Assembly (NCBI GenBank): GCA_937876275.1
Contig: CALFIA010000350.1
Span: forward strand, 1-6,980
Origin: an uncultured Actinomycetes bacterium
Lineage (GTDB): Bacteria; Actinomycetota; Actinomycetes; S36-B12
Length of the DNA: 6,980 nucleotides
Reading direction: 5' to 3'
Shown here: positions 1 to 5,768 of the stretch, one piece after another
How the letters are laid out: the number at the start of each line of letters is the position of its first letter
Numbering within the stretch: the stretch's first letter is position 1
The notes under the pieces: generated by a model
What the model was told of the DNA's origin: nothing
Seen by the model: the letters and a program-made list of their open reading frames with translations, nothing else
Databases searched by the model: none
Position numbers and translations under genes: made by a program

Positions 1-139
1 CCTCGAAGTAAAGGCCAAGAGCCTCTTTGAGGTTTGAAAGAGCATCGTCCATCGAATCACCCTGACTCGTCACATCAACTTCAAGACAGCGCGCGACGAA
101 GAGTTCGCCTTCGTGCGTGATCGCGGCTGTGAGTTCCAT
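1..139 (-). CDS. HicB-family antitoxin, N-terminal part (cut by window edge)
   Basis: The reverse strand reads from an ATG at 139 to the window edge, 46 residues beginning MELTAAITHEGELFVARC and continuing with a LEVDVTSQGDS stretch, then an acidic/Leu helix (DDALSNLKEAL). This is the usual start of HicB-type antitoxins: a short beta-hairpin with an (F/Y)VA(R/K)C strand, a V-T-S-Q-G turn and a following helix. HicB proteins neutralise the HicA mRNA interferase, and many carry a C-terminal DNA-binding domain, which would lie outside the window. An in-frame TAG stop nine codons upstream rules out an earlier start. GGGAG sits directly before the ATG (one base apart), and TATGCT ends six bases before it, so a leaderless start is also possible. 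No HicA is visible upstream; it would have to lie beyond position 1. The family call is by pattern recognition only. Confidence 0.7.
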   Translation of the reverse strand, partial: MELTAAITHEGELFVARCLEVDVTSQGDSMDDALSNLKEALGLYFE

Positions 140-447
140 GCTCCCAGCATACGAGGAGGCGCCCCACTAAGGCCATGGTCGAATGGCCCGACGATGAGAA
201 CCTCAGGAGTCCAAGCTGTACCTGTACACATTTGTATTCATTCTCTGATTAGAAATCGGAACTCGACGATGAAGAGTCCCCTGCGTCTGTGAGTTTGCGA
301 TTCCCGAACGCGTAACCGAACTCCGGTCCGGTGGCGGCGGGAAGGCGATTGAGCGGCCTCGTTTCATCACCCGACCGGTTGGTCAACTCAGCTGTCATCG
401 TGCGCGAACGCAATGCCACTGGATCTCAGCGGCCATTGTCATCGAGA
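140..447. other. Non-coding spacer between the antitoxin and the SDR gene
   Basis: I find no supportable gene in this stretch. It is more AT-rich around 225-265 than its surroundings. It holds a short inverted repeat, TGTAC-CT-GTACA at 217-228, which could be a regulator site for the leftward antitoxin gene. An open frame running from 331 into the SDR gene looks non-coding: it gives a Ser/Arg-rich peptide with no SDR features and crosses the SDR promoter. Confidence 0.5.
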
Positions 448-468
448 TCCCAAAATGCATCGACCCGT

Positions 469-496
469 GTTAGATTGCATTTTGCAAGTTACTTGC
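469..496 (+). promoter_or_regulatory. SDR promoter -10 region with HxlR-type operator candidate
   Basis: TAGATT at 471-476 fits an actinobacterial -10 (TANNNT); no convincing -35 lies 17 bases upstream. Immediately downstream is TTGCA-TTT-TGCAA (475-487), and overlapping it the perfect 13-base palindrome GCAAGTTACTTGC (484-496). The 23 bases 469-491 match 1973-1995 in front of the DUF1330 gene at 21 positions. Repeats of this kind over the -10/+1 region suit repression. The HxlR protein at 1518-1886 is the obvious candidate ligand, by inference. Confidence 0.6.
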
Positions 497-522
497 TCCC
501 TTCATCCCAAGGAGACCCCGAC

Positions 523-1509
523 ATGACCGAGCGCGTACTTCTCACCGGAATCGGCGGCTACATCGGACAGCATTGCGCTGCGGAACTGCTCAATCGAGGC
601 TTCGAAGTCGTCGGTACCGTCCGATCGCTCTCGAAGGCGGACGCGACGAGAACCGCCCTCAGTGCGGTCGCTTCGGTCGAACTGCTGTCCTTTGCCGAAG
701 CTGATCTCCTGGCCGACGAGGGCTGGGACGATGCGATGCAGGGATGCACATACGTGATGCACGTGGCGTCCCCTTTCGTTCTCGCGGAGCCGAAGGATGA
801 GAGCGAGCTGATCGGTCCTGCCGTCGAAGGAACGCGTCGCGTGATCGGGGCCGCGAAGAGGGCAGGTGTGCGTCGAGTGGTACTCACATCATCGACGGTG
901 GCCATGGTCACCGGAAAGCCCAATGGCCGGTACGGGCCAGATGCCTGGTCCGACCCAAATGCAAAAATTGGCGCGTATGCCCGAAGCAAAACTCTCGCCG
1001 AGAGAGCGGCCTGGGAGGCGGTGGCGGGCAGCGAGATTGAACTCGCAGTCGTCAACCCCGGGGTGGTGTTCGGACCTCCGCTCGGCGCCGACGTTGACGG
1101 GCAGAGCATCGCACTGATGCGGGACATGATCGGCGGCAAGATGCCCATGATCCCCGATGTGGCGATGGGAATGGTCGACGTCCGTGACGTTGCCAGATTG
1201 CATGTCGCCGCAATGACGACCTCTGATGCAGCCGGACAACGCTTCATCGCGGCCACGGCTGAGCCGATCAGCATGTCGCAGTTCGCCCAGATCCTGCGAG
1301 ACGCTGGGTATTCGAAAGTTCCGTCTCGCAAGGCGCCGAACATCGCAATCAGGATCATGAGCCTTTTCGACCGGGAGGCCAGGGGAATGCTTCCCAGCCT
1401 CGGAAAGCGGGCGGCGTTCGACAACCGGTCAACGTTCGACATACTTGACTGGCAGCCGACACCGATGGAGACGTCAATCAGGGAAATGGCTGCTTCGATC
1501 TCGAGTTAG
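523..1509 (+). CDS. SDR-family NAD(P)-dependent oxidoreductase, dihydroflavonol 4-reductase-like
   Basis: A 328-residue extended short-chain dehydrogenase/reductase. The N-terminal Rossmann motif is TGIGGYIG (residues 8-15, TGxxGxxG). Serines at 113-114 follow the fourth strand, and the catalytic pair is Y142-x-x-x-K146 (YARSK). NPGVVFGPPL at about 168-177 is typical of the dihydroflavonol reductase/cinnamoyl-CoA reductase/3-beta-HSD-like branch. Such enzymes reduce or oxidise carbonyl/hydroxyl groups in the cytosol with NAD(P)(H); the substrate cannot be read from sequence. I chose ATG 523 because AAGGAG at 509-514 lies eight bases upstream and the Rossmann strand begins four residues in; the frame is open from 331 but the added peptide looks non-coding. 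The HxlR gene follows after eight bases, so the two are likely co-transcribed. A reductase controlled by a thiol-type regulator would fit detoxification of reactive carbonyls or quinones, which is inference. Confidence 0.9.
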   Translation: MTERVLLTGIGGYIGQHCAAELLNRGFEVVGTVRSLSKADATRTALSAVASVELLSFAEADLLADEGWDDAMQGCTYVMHVASPFVLAEPKDESELIGPAVEGTRRVIGAAKRAGVRRVVLTSSTVAMVTGKPNGRYGPDAWSDPNAKIGAYARSKTLAERAAWEAVAGSEIELAVVNPGVVFGPPLGADVDGQSIALMRDMIGGKMPMIPDVAMGMVDVRDVARLHVAAMTTSDAAGQRFIAATAEPISMSQFAQILRDAGYSKVPSRKAPNIAIRIMSLFDREARGMLPSLGKRAAFDNRSTFDILDWQPTPMETSIREMAASISS

Positions 1510-1517
1510 GTGGTGCA

Positions 1518-1886
1518 ATGGTCAACGAAACCGAGACTCACACAATCGACTGGCGCTCGGTGTGCTCGATCACGTCCGGACTCGATGTCCTCGGCGACAA
1601 GTGGTCGCTGTTAATCGTCCGTGACCTCATCGCTCATGGAACACGGACCTATTCGGAGTTCCGTGAGTCCCCCGAGCACGTGGCGACGAACATCCTCGCC
1701 GACAGACTCCGACTCCTGGCCTCGCTCGGGATCATCGAACGCTCCGATCCGCACGGTGCAGCCCGCAACAACGCCTACCGCCTCACGCCGAGCGGTGAAG
1801 CTCTCAAGCCGGTGCTCGAGGAACTCGGCCGGTGGTCGCAGGCGCACCTCAAGCAGTTCCACTCGGACATGGTCAACAGCGTCTGA
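1518..1886 (+). CDS. HxlR-family winged-helix transcriptional regulator
   Basis: A 122-residue protein matching the HxlR/DUF24 family in length and layout. A conserved cysteine (C16) comes before the GDKWSLLIVRDL helix (about 26-37). The recognition region ends in NILADRLRLLASLGIIER (about 58-75), the wing ends in AYRLTPSGEAL (about 86-96), and a C-terminal helix (VLEELGRW) would serve dimerisation. Several HxlR proteins (for example YodB and HypR of Bacillus) use an N-terminal cysteine to sense quinones, aldehydes or disulfide stress; C16 is in the right place for that, but sensing here is inferred. AGGTGG at 1508-1513, overlapping the SDR stop codon, is a plausible ribosome site four bases before ATG 1518. 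The gene lies in tandem with the SDR, and two near-identical operator-like elements bracket the pair, so autoregulation of the operon plus control of the DUF1330 gene is likely. Confidence 0.92.
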   Translation: MVNETETHTIDWRSVCSITSGLDVLGDKWSLLIVRDLIAHGTRTYSEFRESPEHVATNILADRLRLLASLGIIERSDPHGAARNNAYRLTPSGEALKPVLEELGRWSQAHLKQFHSDMVNSV

Positions 1887-1951
1887 CTGCGCAGCAGGGA
1901 CACTTGACATTGGTCCGTGGGTCACAACTTCTCAGCGTCTGAACCCTTGAG

Positions 1952-1995
1952 TTGCAGTTCGCAAGCCAGCCCGTTAGATTGCGTTTTGCAACTTA
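1952..1995 (+). promoter_or_regulatory. DUF1330 gene promoter with shared operator
   Basis: TTGCAG at 1952-1957 and TAGATT at 1975-1980 are separated by exactly 17 bases, a good housekeeping-type promoter. TTGCG-TTT-TGCAA (1979-1991) begins within the -10, and TTGC-AGTTC-GCAA (1952-1964) covers the -35. The 23 bases 1973-1995 match 469-491 at 21 positions. This places the DUF1330 gene under its own promoter, probably under the same regulator as the SDR-HxlR operon. Confidence 0.65.
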
Positions 1996-2020
1996 AAAAG
2001 CCCCCGCTGAGAGGACTCCG

Positions 2021-2332
2021 ATGACGGACTCGACGACCCCGGTCTACGGACTGGTGCAGATCAACATCACCGACCAGGCGCAGTTCATGGAGCGCTACGC
2101 GCAGCATGTGTTCCCGATCCTCGACGCCTGGGGGATCGAGATGATCGCCGGTTCACCGACGCCGATCACCAAGGAGGGCCCCTTCGAAGGGAACTGGGCC
2201 GCCGTGCTCCGATTTCCGAGCATGGAGGTTGCCGAGGCCTGGTACGTCTCGGAGGACTACGCCCCGTACCGAGACCTGCGTGTCAACGAACTGACCGACT
2301 CGGGAAGCCTCGTCTTCGTCGAAGGTCGCTGA
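2021..2332 (+). CDS. DUF1330 domain protein (small ferredoxin-like-fold protein)
   Basis: A 103-residue protein with the features of the DUF1330 family: an N-terminal strand YGLVQINITD, a helix beginning FMERYAQHVFPILDAWG, a central PFEGNWAAVLRFPSMEVAEAWY stretch (residues about 65-85 carry the strand and W-Y helix) and a Y-x-x-Y/R-x-L-R segment near the C-terminus. Members are small alpha/beta proteins of the dimeric ferredoxin-like kind; their biochemical role is not settled, so none is assigned. The start is supported by AGAGGA a few bases upstream of ATG 2021 and by the promoter at 1952-1980. It shares its operator-like element with the SDR operon, suggesting co-induction. GC-rich third positions are like those of the SDR and HxlR genes, so it belongs with them rather than with the element to its right. 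Confidence 0.88.
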   Translation: MTDSTTPVYGLVQINITDQAQFMERYAQHVFPILDAWGIEMIAGSPTPITKEGPFEGNWAAVLRFPSMEVAEAWYVSEDYAPYRDLRVNELTDSGSLVFVEGR

Positions 2333-2384
2333 CTCTCCACACTGATGGACGAGATCCCGTCTCTCCGTTCGATCCGCGCACCGG
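2333..2384. other. Convergent gap; possible boundary of the mobile region
   Basis: A gap of 52 bases separates the stop of the rightward DUF1330 gene from the stop of the leftward DUF3987 gene. It holds a weak bulged hairpin (GGAcGAGA at 2346-2353 against TCTCTCC at 2359-2365) with no T-run. The gene families and likely origin change here, so an integration junction could lie in this gap or just inside the DUF3987 3' end; no att-like repeat is visible. Confidence 0.3.
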
Positions 2385-3461
2385 CTACAGCAACGCCAGA
2401 AACTCTTCGACTGAGATTCCCGACTGGCGGATGTCGGAGGCACGTGCCGGTTCGGACGGACCCTTGGCATCGGGCATGGCCCATGCGACTGAGTCGACCA
2501 CGTAGTCCCAGAACGCCAGGGCTGCATCGAGGTGGCACACCTCGATGGTGTTCGAGCCGTCGAGAACTGCGTACACGAGCGCAAGTCGAAGGAGCTGCGG
2601 TTCACGCCGGGCGCTGAGCATGCTGCAACTCGGAGCGTTGGCGTAGATCTCACACCACCGCTTGAACCCTGCATCGGAGAGGTCGTAGGTCTTCTCGACC
2701 TGCCCGGCGAGGACCTTTACACCGAGCTTCTCTGCGGCTTCGGCGCAGATTGCGTCGAGTGACTTCGACCCCGTCCATGCGACCATCTGACGCCGGTGCA
2801 CAGCGAGGATGAGGAAGCGGTTGGCGAGGCCGTTGGCGTAGTCGACTGGTCGAAGCCGCTCTCGCAGCTCCTCCGGAGTGATGTGTCCGAGGACGCTGAC
2901 GTGAGCATCATCGACCTGCTTGTGGTCGGCGACCGTGGTGTGCGCGATGGTCACGCCGTCCCAGAGGTCACGGATGACAGCAGACAACGTCGAGCCCTCT
3001 CGGTTCATGGCGACCAGCAGGCCCGCCATCTCATCCTGGCGGAACATCGCTCGACGGTCGTCAAGCGTGGCCAGGGTCTCGACGACCGATTCTCCCGAGG
3101 CGAAGCCCCTCTGGAGGAACCCCTCCGGTCGCTCGACGCCGGACATCGAGATGATGGTCCGGGCGTTGTCGCCTGCGGTTCCCTTGCGCCCTTCCGATGT
3201 CGGACCCACGAGCATGATGAACAGCCGGGCGGCGACCTTGAGCCCGGACACGTTCAGCTTCGGGCCTCGGCCGATGAGTGCGCTGCACTCAGCCATGAGG
3301 CATCCGAGGATTCCGACCGGGTCGGCCTCGGTGTAGCTCTGGATGCTCTCGACTGCTGCGCCGAGGGGGCCGTGGAACACCTCCGGGCGAGGGACCGGGA
3401 ACCCTGCCGGGGGCTGTACCGGCATGCTCCAGGTGCGCTCCTTCTGTGCCTGCTTGCTCAT
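2385..3461 (-). CDS. DUF3987 (YfjI-like) ATPase of mobile elements
   Basis: A 358-residue protein from ATG 3461, preceded by AAAGG seven bases upstream. It has the actinobacterial DUF3987 pattern: FHGPLG near residue 30, a TEADPVGIL helix, IGRGPK, a Walker A-like VGPTSEGRKGT (about 85-95), an acidic Walker B-like region around RQDEMAGLLVAMNREGSTLS, a GHITPEEL stretch and NGLANRFLI (about 210-218). These proteins are related to primase-associated helicases and occur in plasmids, prophages and integrative elements, so a role in element replication or maintenance is likely but not shown here. The frame stays open to a GTG at 3539 (GGAG four bases upstream), which would add 26 residues with plausible coding bias, so the start is uncertain. 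The C-terminus after the LAFWDY helix is short (about 40 residues) and lacks the longer tail I expect in relatives, so the 3' end may be truncated. Confidence 0.8.
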   Translation of the reverse strand: MSKQAQKERTWSMPVQPPAGFPVPRPEVFHGPLGAAVESIQSYTEADPVGILGCLMAECSALIGRGPKLNVSGLKVAARLFIMLVGPTSEGRKGTAGDNARTIISMSGVERPEGFLQRGFASGESVVETLATLDDRRAMFRQDEMAGLLVAMNREGSTLSAVIRDLWDGVTIAHTTVADHKQVDDAHVSVLGHITPEELRERLRPVDYANGLANRFLILAVHRRQMVAWTGSKSLDAICAEAAEKLGVKVLAGQVEKTYDLSDAGFKRWCEIYANAPSCSMLSARREPQLLRLALVYAVLDGSNTIEVCHLDAALAFWDYVVDSVAWAMPDAKGPSEPARASDIRQSGISVEEFLALL

Positions 3462-3562
3462 GTCATCACCTTTCATGTGAAGCCCCAGCGCCCTTGTGGC
3501 GTTGGCGGCCTCTTCGAAGGTGATGGGACACGGCCCCACTGCACTCCAGGGAAATCAACGAT

Positions 3563-3685
3563 CTACAGACCGAAGACGTCGATGTTGGAACGAGTGTCGC
3601 CCACCGCGACGTGAACTTCGACTCTCGTTCCGAATTTGAGAAGCACCCGTCTGTTAGAAACTCGACGTGCTTTCGCAATCGCCAT
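3563..3685 (-). CDS. Possible 40-residue ORF of unknown function
   Basis: An ATG at 3685 opens a 40-codon frame beginning MAIAKARRVSNRRVLLKFG and ending in TAG at 3563-3565. The protein is basic at the N-terminus, then alternates V/E/H/V like a beta-strand. Codon third positions are fairly GC-rich. It runs in the same direction as the DUF3987 gene and ends 24 bases before that gene's possible GTG start. It starts six bases from the divergent restriction-enzyme start. No good ribosome site is near (GAAGAGG is 12 bases away). It could be a small operon gene, a remnant cut by insertion of the restriction-modification cassette, or chance. Confidence 0.25.
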   Translation of the reverse strand: MAIAKARRVSNRRVLLKFGTRVEVHVAVGDTRSNIDVFGL

Positions 3686-3691
3686 TAATCA

Positions 3692-4825
3692 ATGAAGCCT
3701 CTTCAAATGAGCTCTGACCTGAACAAGGAACTCGGTCGGCGCCTGAGAGCCGCCCGTCTTGAGGCAGGCATCACAACTGAGGAAGCCGACGTTGCTCTCG
3801 CAATCGGCACTGGGTGGACTCATGGCTTTGAAGAAGGCGCCGTGCCGATCTCTATCGACGCAGCACTGTCCATGGTTAGCCTCTATCAGTCAGACGTTCA
3901 CCAAATGTTCGACCGACTCGACGCACTCTCGATCGGCATCTACCGATCACTCAATGCAGAAGAAGTCGACGGCGAACTGATCTTTTCGTTTCCGTTAGGC
4001 GAACATGACGCCACTTACTTCCTTCCTGACGCGACTTCGTCGGATTGGAGAAAGGTCCTTGACTCGATGCAGGGCGGCTTCGCAGCCAACGATCTTGTTG
4101 GGGCCGTCGTGGAATCGTTTCAATGCGCGATGCGATTGTGGCCGAACGCGAATCCATCAGACATTTGGACCTTCGTGATCGCACAAGCGTTTCTGGATCC
4201 TTTCAATCATCCTGCGCGAGACGCACGACGAGATTGGCCGCAAAGCTGGAAACGTACCGCTGGGTGGGCGCTCGAGCGGGTTGTAGTCGCCCACTATCAA
4301 GATTTCCTTGCCGCAAACTCTGTATCGATTGCAATCCTTCCAAAGCCAGAAATAGCCGAACTCTTTGCGGAAGCTGGCCTTGGTCACGAGGCGGTACCCG
4401 ACAAGGCCGACGTGATGCTGTTCACGAATCACCGAGGAAGAAACAGACTCGTGGGGGTGGTACACGTCAAAGCGAGTTTCGCTGAACGCCGCACCGACGA
4501 CATCCCAATGAGTCGCGCCTTGATCGCCGCTGGTTACTTCTCTCCACTGTGGACGCTCGATATCAAATCGAGACCGGGTCCTCTACCTGTCAATATCGGT
4601 GAACTCGGACCGACTCTCACGGTGGGGGAGTCGGATCAACGCTCGGAGAAGCGAAAAGACATCGAACAAAACGGATCGTTCAGCGGATGCTTCTCCTACA
4701 ACGCTCGCACGATCCCAACGCCGCAAGACCAGCAGGACGTTGCCGCCAGAGTCTTTGTCTGCAACTTCGCTGATCCAAATGACGAGTTCAGCCGGGCAGT
4801 GATCAAGGCAGCATCAATTCGCTAA
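3692..4825 (+). CDS. BsaWI-like type II restriction endonuclease with N-terminal XRE helix-turn-helix
   Basis: A 377-residue protein with two parts. Residues about 14-68 resemble a Cro/C1-type helix-turn-helix (ELGRRLRAARLEAGI, then a degenerate middle, then VPISIDAALSMVSLYQ). The C-terminal part has the layout of BsaWI-type enzymes of the CCGG-cutting family: a helix with E195 (GWALERVVVAH), PDKADVML with D240, the VHVKAS strand with K260, FAERR, a GYFSPLWTLDIKS strand, GELG (303-306) and FSYNART (335-341). E195, D240 and K260 are the likely metal-binding/catalytic residues. Known relatives cut within CCGG-centred sites (BsaWI: W^CCGGW). The expected K-x3-R-(D/E)-R reading motif is K260-x3-A264-E265-R266, lacking the first arginine. 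The convergent methyltransferase overlaps its stop codon. No ribosome site precedes ATG 3692 or the next in-frame ATG at 3707, so expression may be weak or leaderless. GC is lower than in the left flank. Confidence 0.8.
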   Translation: MKPLQMSSDLNKELGRRLRAARLEAGITTEEADVALAIGTGWTHGFEEGAVPISIDAALSMVSLYQSDVHQMFDRLDALSIGIYRSLNAEEVDGELIFSFPLGEHDATYFLPDATSSDWRKVLDSMQGGFAANDLVGAVVESFQCAMRLWPNANPSDIWTFVIAQAFLDPFNHPARDARRDWPQSWKRTAGWALERVVVAHYQDFLAANSVSIAILPKPEIAELFAEAGLGHEAVPDKADVMLFTNHRGRNRLVGVVHVKASFAERRTDDIPMSRALIAAGYFSPLWTLDIKSRPGPLPVNIGELGPTLTVGESDQRSEKRKDIEQNGSFSGCFSYNARTIPTPQDQQDVAARVFVCNFADPNDEFSRAVIKAASIR

Positions 4826-5709
4826 TCGAACATCAACTCTCGCTCGGTACTCGCCGCCAAGATTCGATCTATGGAGGCCGAAGCGTGTTCTTGGTCTATC
4901 TCGAAACCAACGTATGAACACCCGAGCCGCGCGGCAGCAACTCCCGTGGTACCCGAGCCAGAAAATGGATCAAGCACAACGACGTCTGGCCCACGACGGC
5001 CAAGAGCTTCTATACACCGTCGCGGCAACTCCTCGGGAAACCTCGAGAAATGCTTCAGGCCATCGATCTTCTCGTTGGGGAAATCCCATACCGACCCGAC
5101 GGGTGGGCTCGTCCGAAACGCATGACGCTCGCTCTTCGCAAACAAGTAGATCGGTTCATGCTGCCGGTGCGGCCTTCGACAGCGGCCCTCAGGCATTGGA
5201 TTCGCCTTTCGCCAAATGACTTCGCCTCGGAACAAGAGCCCCTCATCGCAGAGACCGAGAACCAAACGATAGGTCGTGCCAAGCAGATTGCCGTACTGAA
5301 GCCACGGCGTGTCCCTGTCAACGAATGCCTTCCGCTTATGCCGAGGCTTTGTGTACGCGGAGTTGTTGTCTGACAGCCCCATCTTGTCGGCACCCAAGGT
5401 GCTGAACTTCCGATCGTCCTCCCGCCAGTTGATTGGAGTGTTGTATGCGTCACCGATGTTGATCCACATGATTCCGTCTTCCCGAAGCTTCGGAATGACT
5501 TCTTTGAAGATGGATACGAGCTCGTGAACATATTCACGCGGATCATCTTCGACCCCAGTCCCGGCTGACATCCGCTGACCCCAGTAAGGGGGGCTCGTGA
5601 CCACCACGTCGACAGAACCATCAGGAAGATCGGCGATCAAATCGCGACAGTCACCTGGCACCACGCGAAAAGTAGGTTCGATCTCGATGGCCGGTTTTCT
5701 GGCGCTCAT
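4822..5709 (-). CDS. Beta-class DNA methyltransferase, probably N4-cytosine, of the restriction-modification system
   Basis: A 295-residue amino-methyltransferase. Motif IV is TSPPYW (38-43) near the N-terminus and motif I is DPFSGSGTTG (247-256) near the C-terminus, the beta-class order. YVGFEID (266-272) follows motif I, and the intervening region is presumably the target-recognition part. SPPY, rather than DPPY, is usual in N4-cytosine enzymes, although some N6-adenine enzymes also have it. The enzyme would use S-adenosylmethionine to protect the site cut by the convergent nuclease at 3692-4825. GGAGA lies about six bases before ATG 5709, supporting the start. Its stop codon (4822-4824) overlaps the nuclease stop (4823-4825), so the two transcripts are convergent and must overlap at their 3' ends. 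Its promoter must lie inside, or at the very start of, the divergent winged-helix gene. Confidence 0.9.
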   Translation of the reverse strand: MSARKPAIEIEPTFRVVPGDCRDLIADLPDGSVDVVVTSPPYWGQRMSAGTGVEDDPREYVHELVSIFKEVIPKLREDGIMWINIGDAYNTPINWREDDRKFSTLGADKMGLSDNNSAYTKPRHKRKAFVDRDTPWLQYGNLLGTTYRLVLGLCDEGLLFRGEVIWRKANPMPEGRCRRPHRQHEPIYLFAKSERHAFRTSPPVGSVWDFPNEKIDGLKHFSRFPEELPRRCIEALGRRGPDVVVLDPFSGSGTTGVAAARLGCSYVGFEIDQEHASASIDRILAASTERELMFD

Positions 5710-5751
5710 TGCTCGTCTCCAGGATCGATATCACGACGGAACAGCGACCCT

Positions 5752-5757
5752 ACCGGT
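5752..5757. promoter_or_regulatory. ACCGGT in the methyltransferase/winged-helix divergent region
   Basis: ACCGGT fits WCCGGW, the BsaWI recognition sequence, and lies about 43 bases upstream of the methyltransferase start and just before the GTG start of the winged-helix gene. If the local system reads this site, methylation here could feed back on promoter activity. The specificity is inferred, not shown. Confidence 0.3.
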
Positions 5758-5768
5758 ACCTTTGTGTC

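Noticed and set aside
217..228. TGTAC-CT-GTACA inverted repeat in the left spacer
   Set aside because: It is short and could be chance; it does not match a regulator site I can name, so it is only noted in the spacer entry.
331..522. N-terminal extension of the SDR protein
   Set aside because: The extension crosses the promoter/operator and has no SDR features; ATG 523 has a strong ribosome site.
558..1442. A 294-codon leftward frame inside the SDR gene
   Set aside because: It is the antisense shadow of a GC-rich gene; the SDR motifs on the plus strand are unambiguous.
1904..1909. TTGACA resembling a -35 after the HxlR gene
   Set aside because: No acceptable -10 lies 16-18 bases downstream; the TTGCAG/TAGATT pair is a better promoter.
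2796..3614. A 272-codon rightward frame opposite the DUF3987 gene
   Set aside because: It is an antisense shadow with Asp/Arg/Gly-biased composition and no domain pattern; the DUF3987 motifs lie on the minus strand.
5055..5621. Leftward 188-codon frame within the methyltransferase gene
   Set aside because: It is a shifted frame of the real methyltransferase with Ser/Arg-rich low-information sequence.
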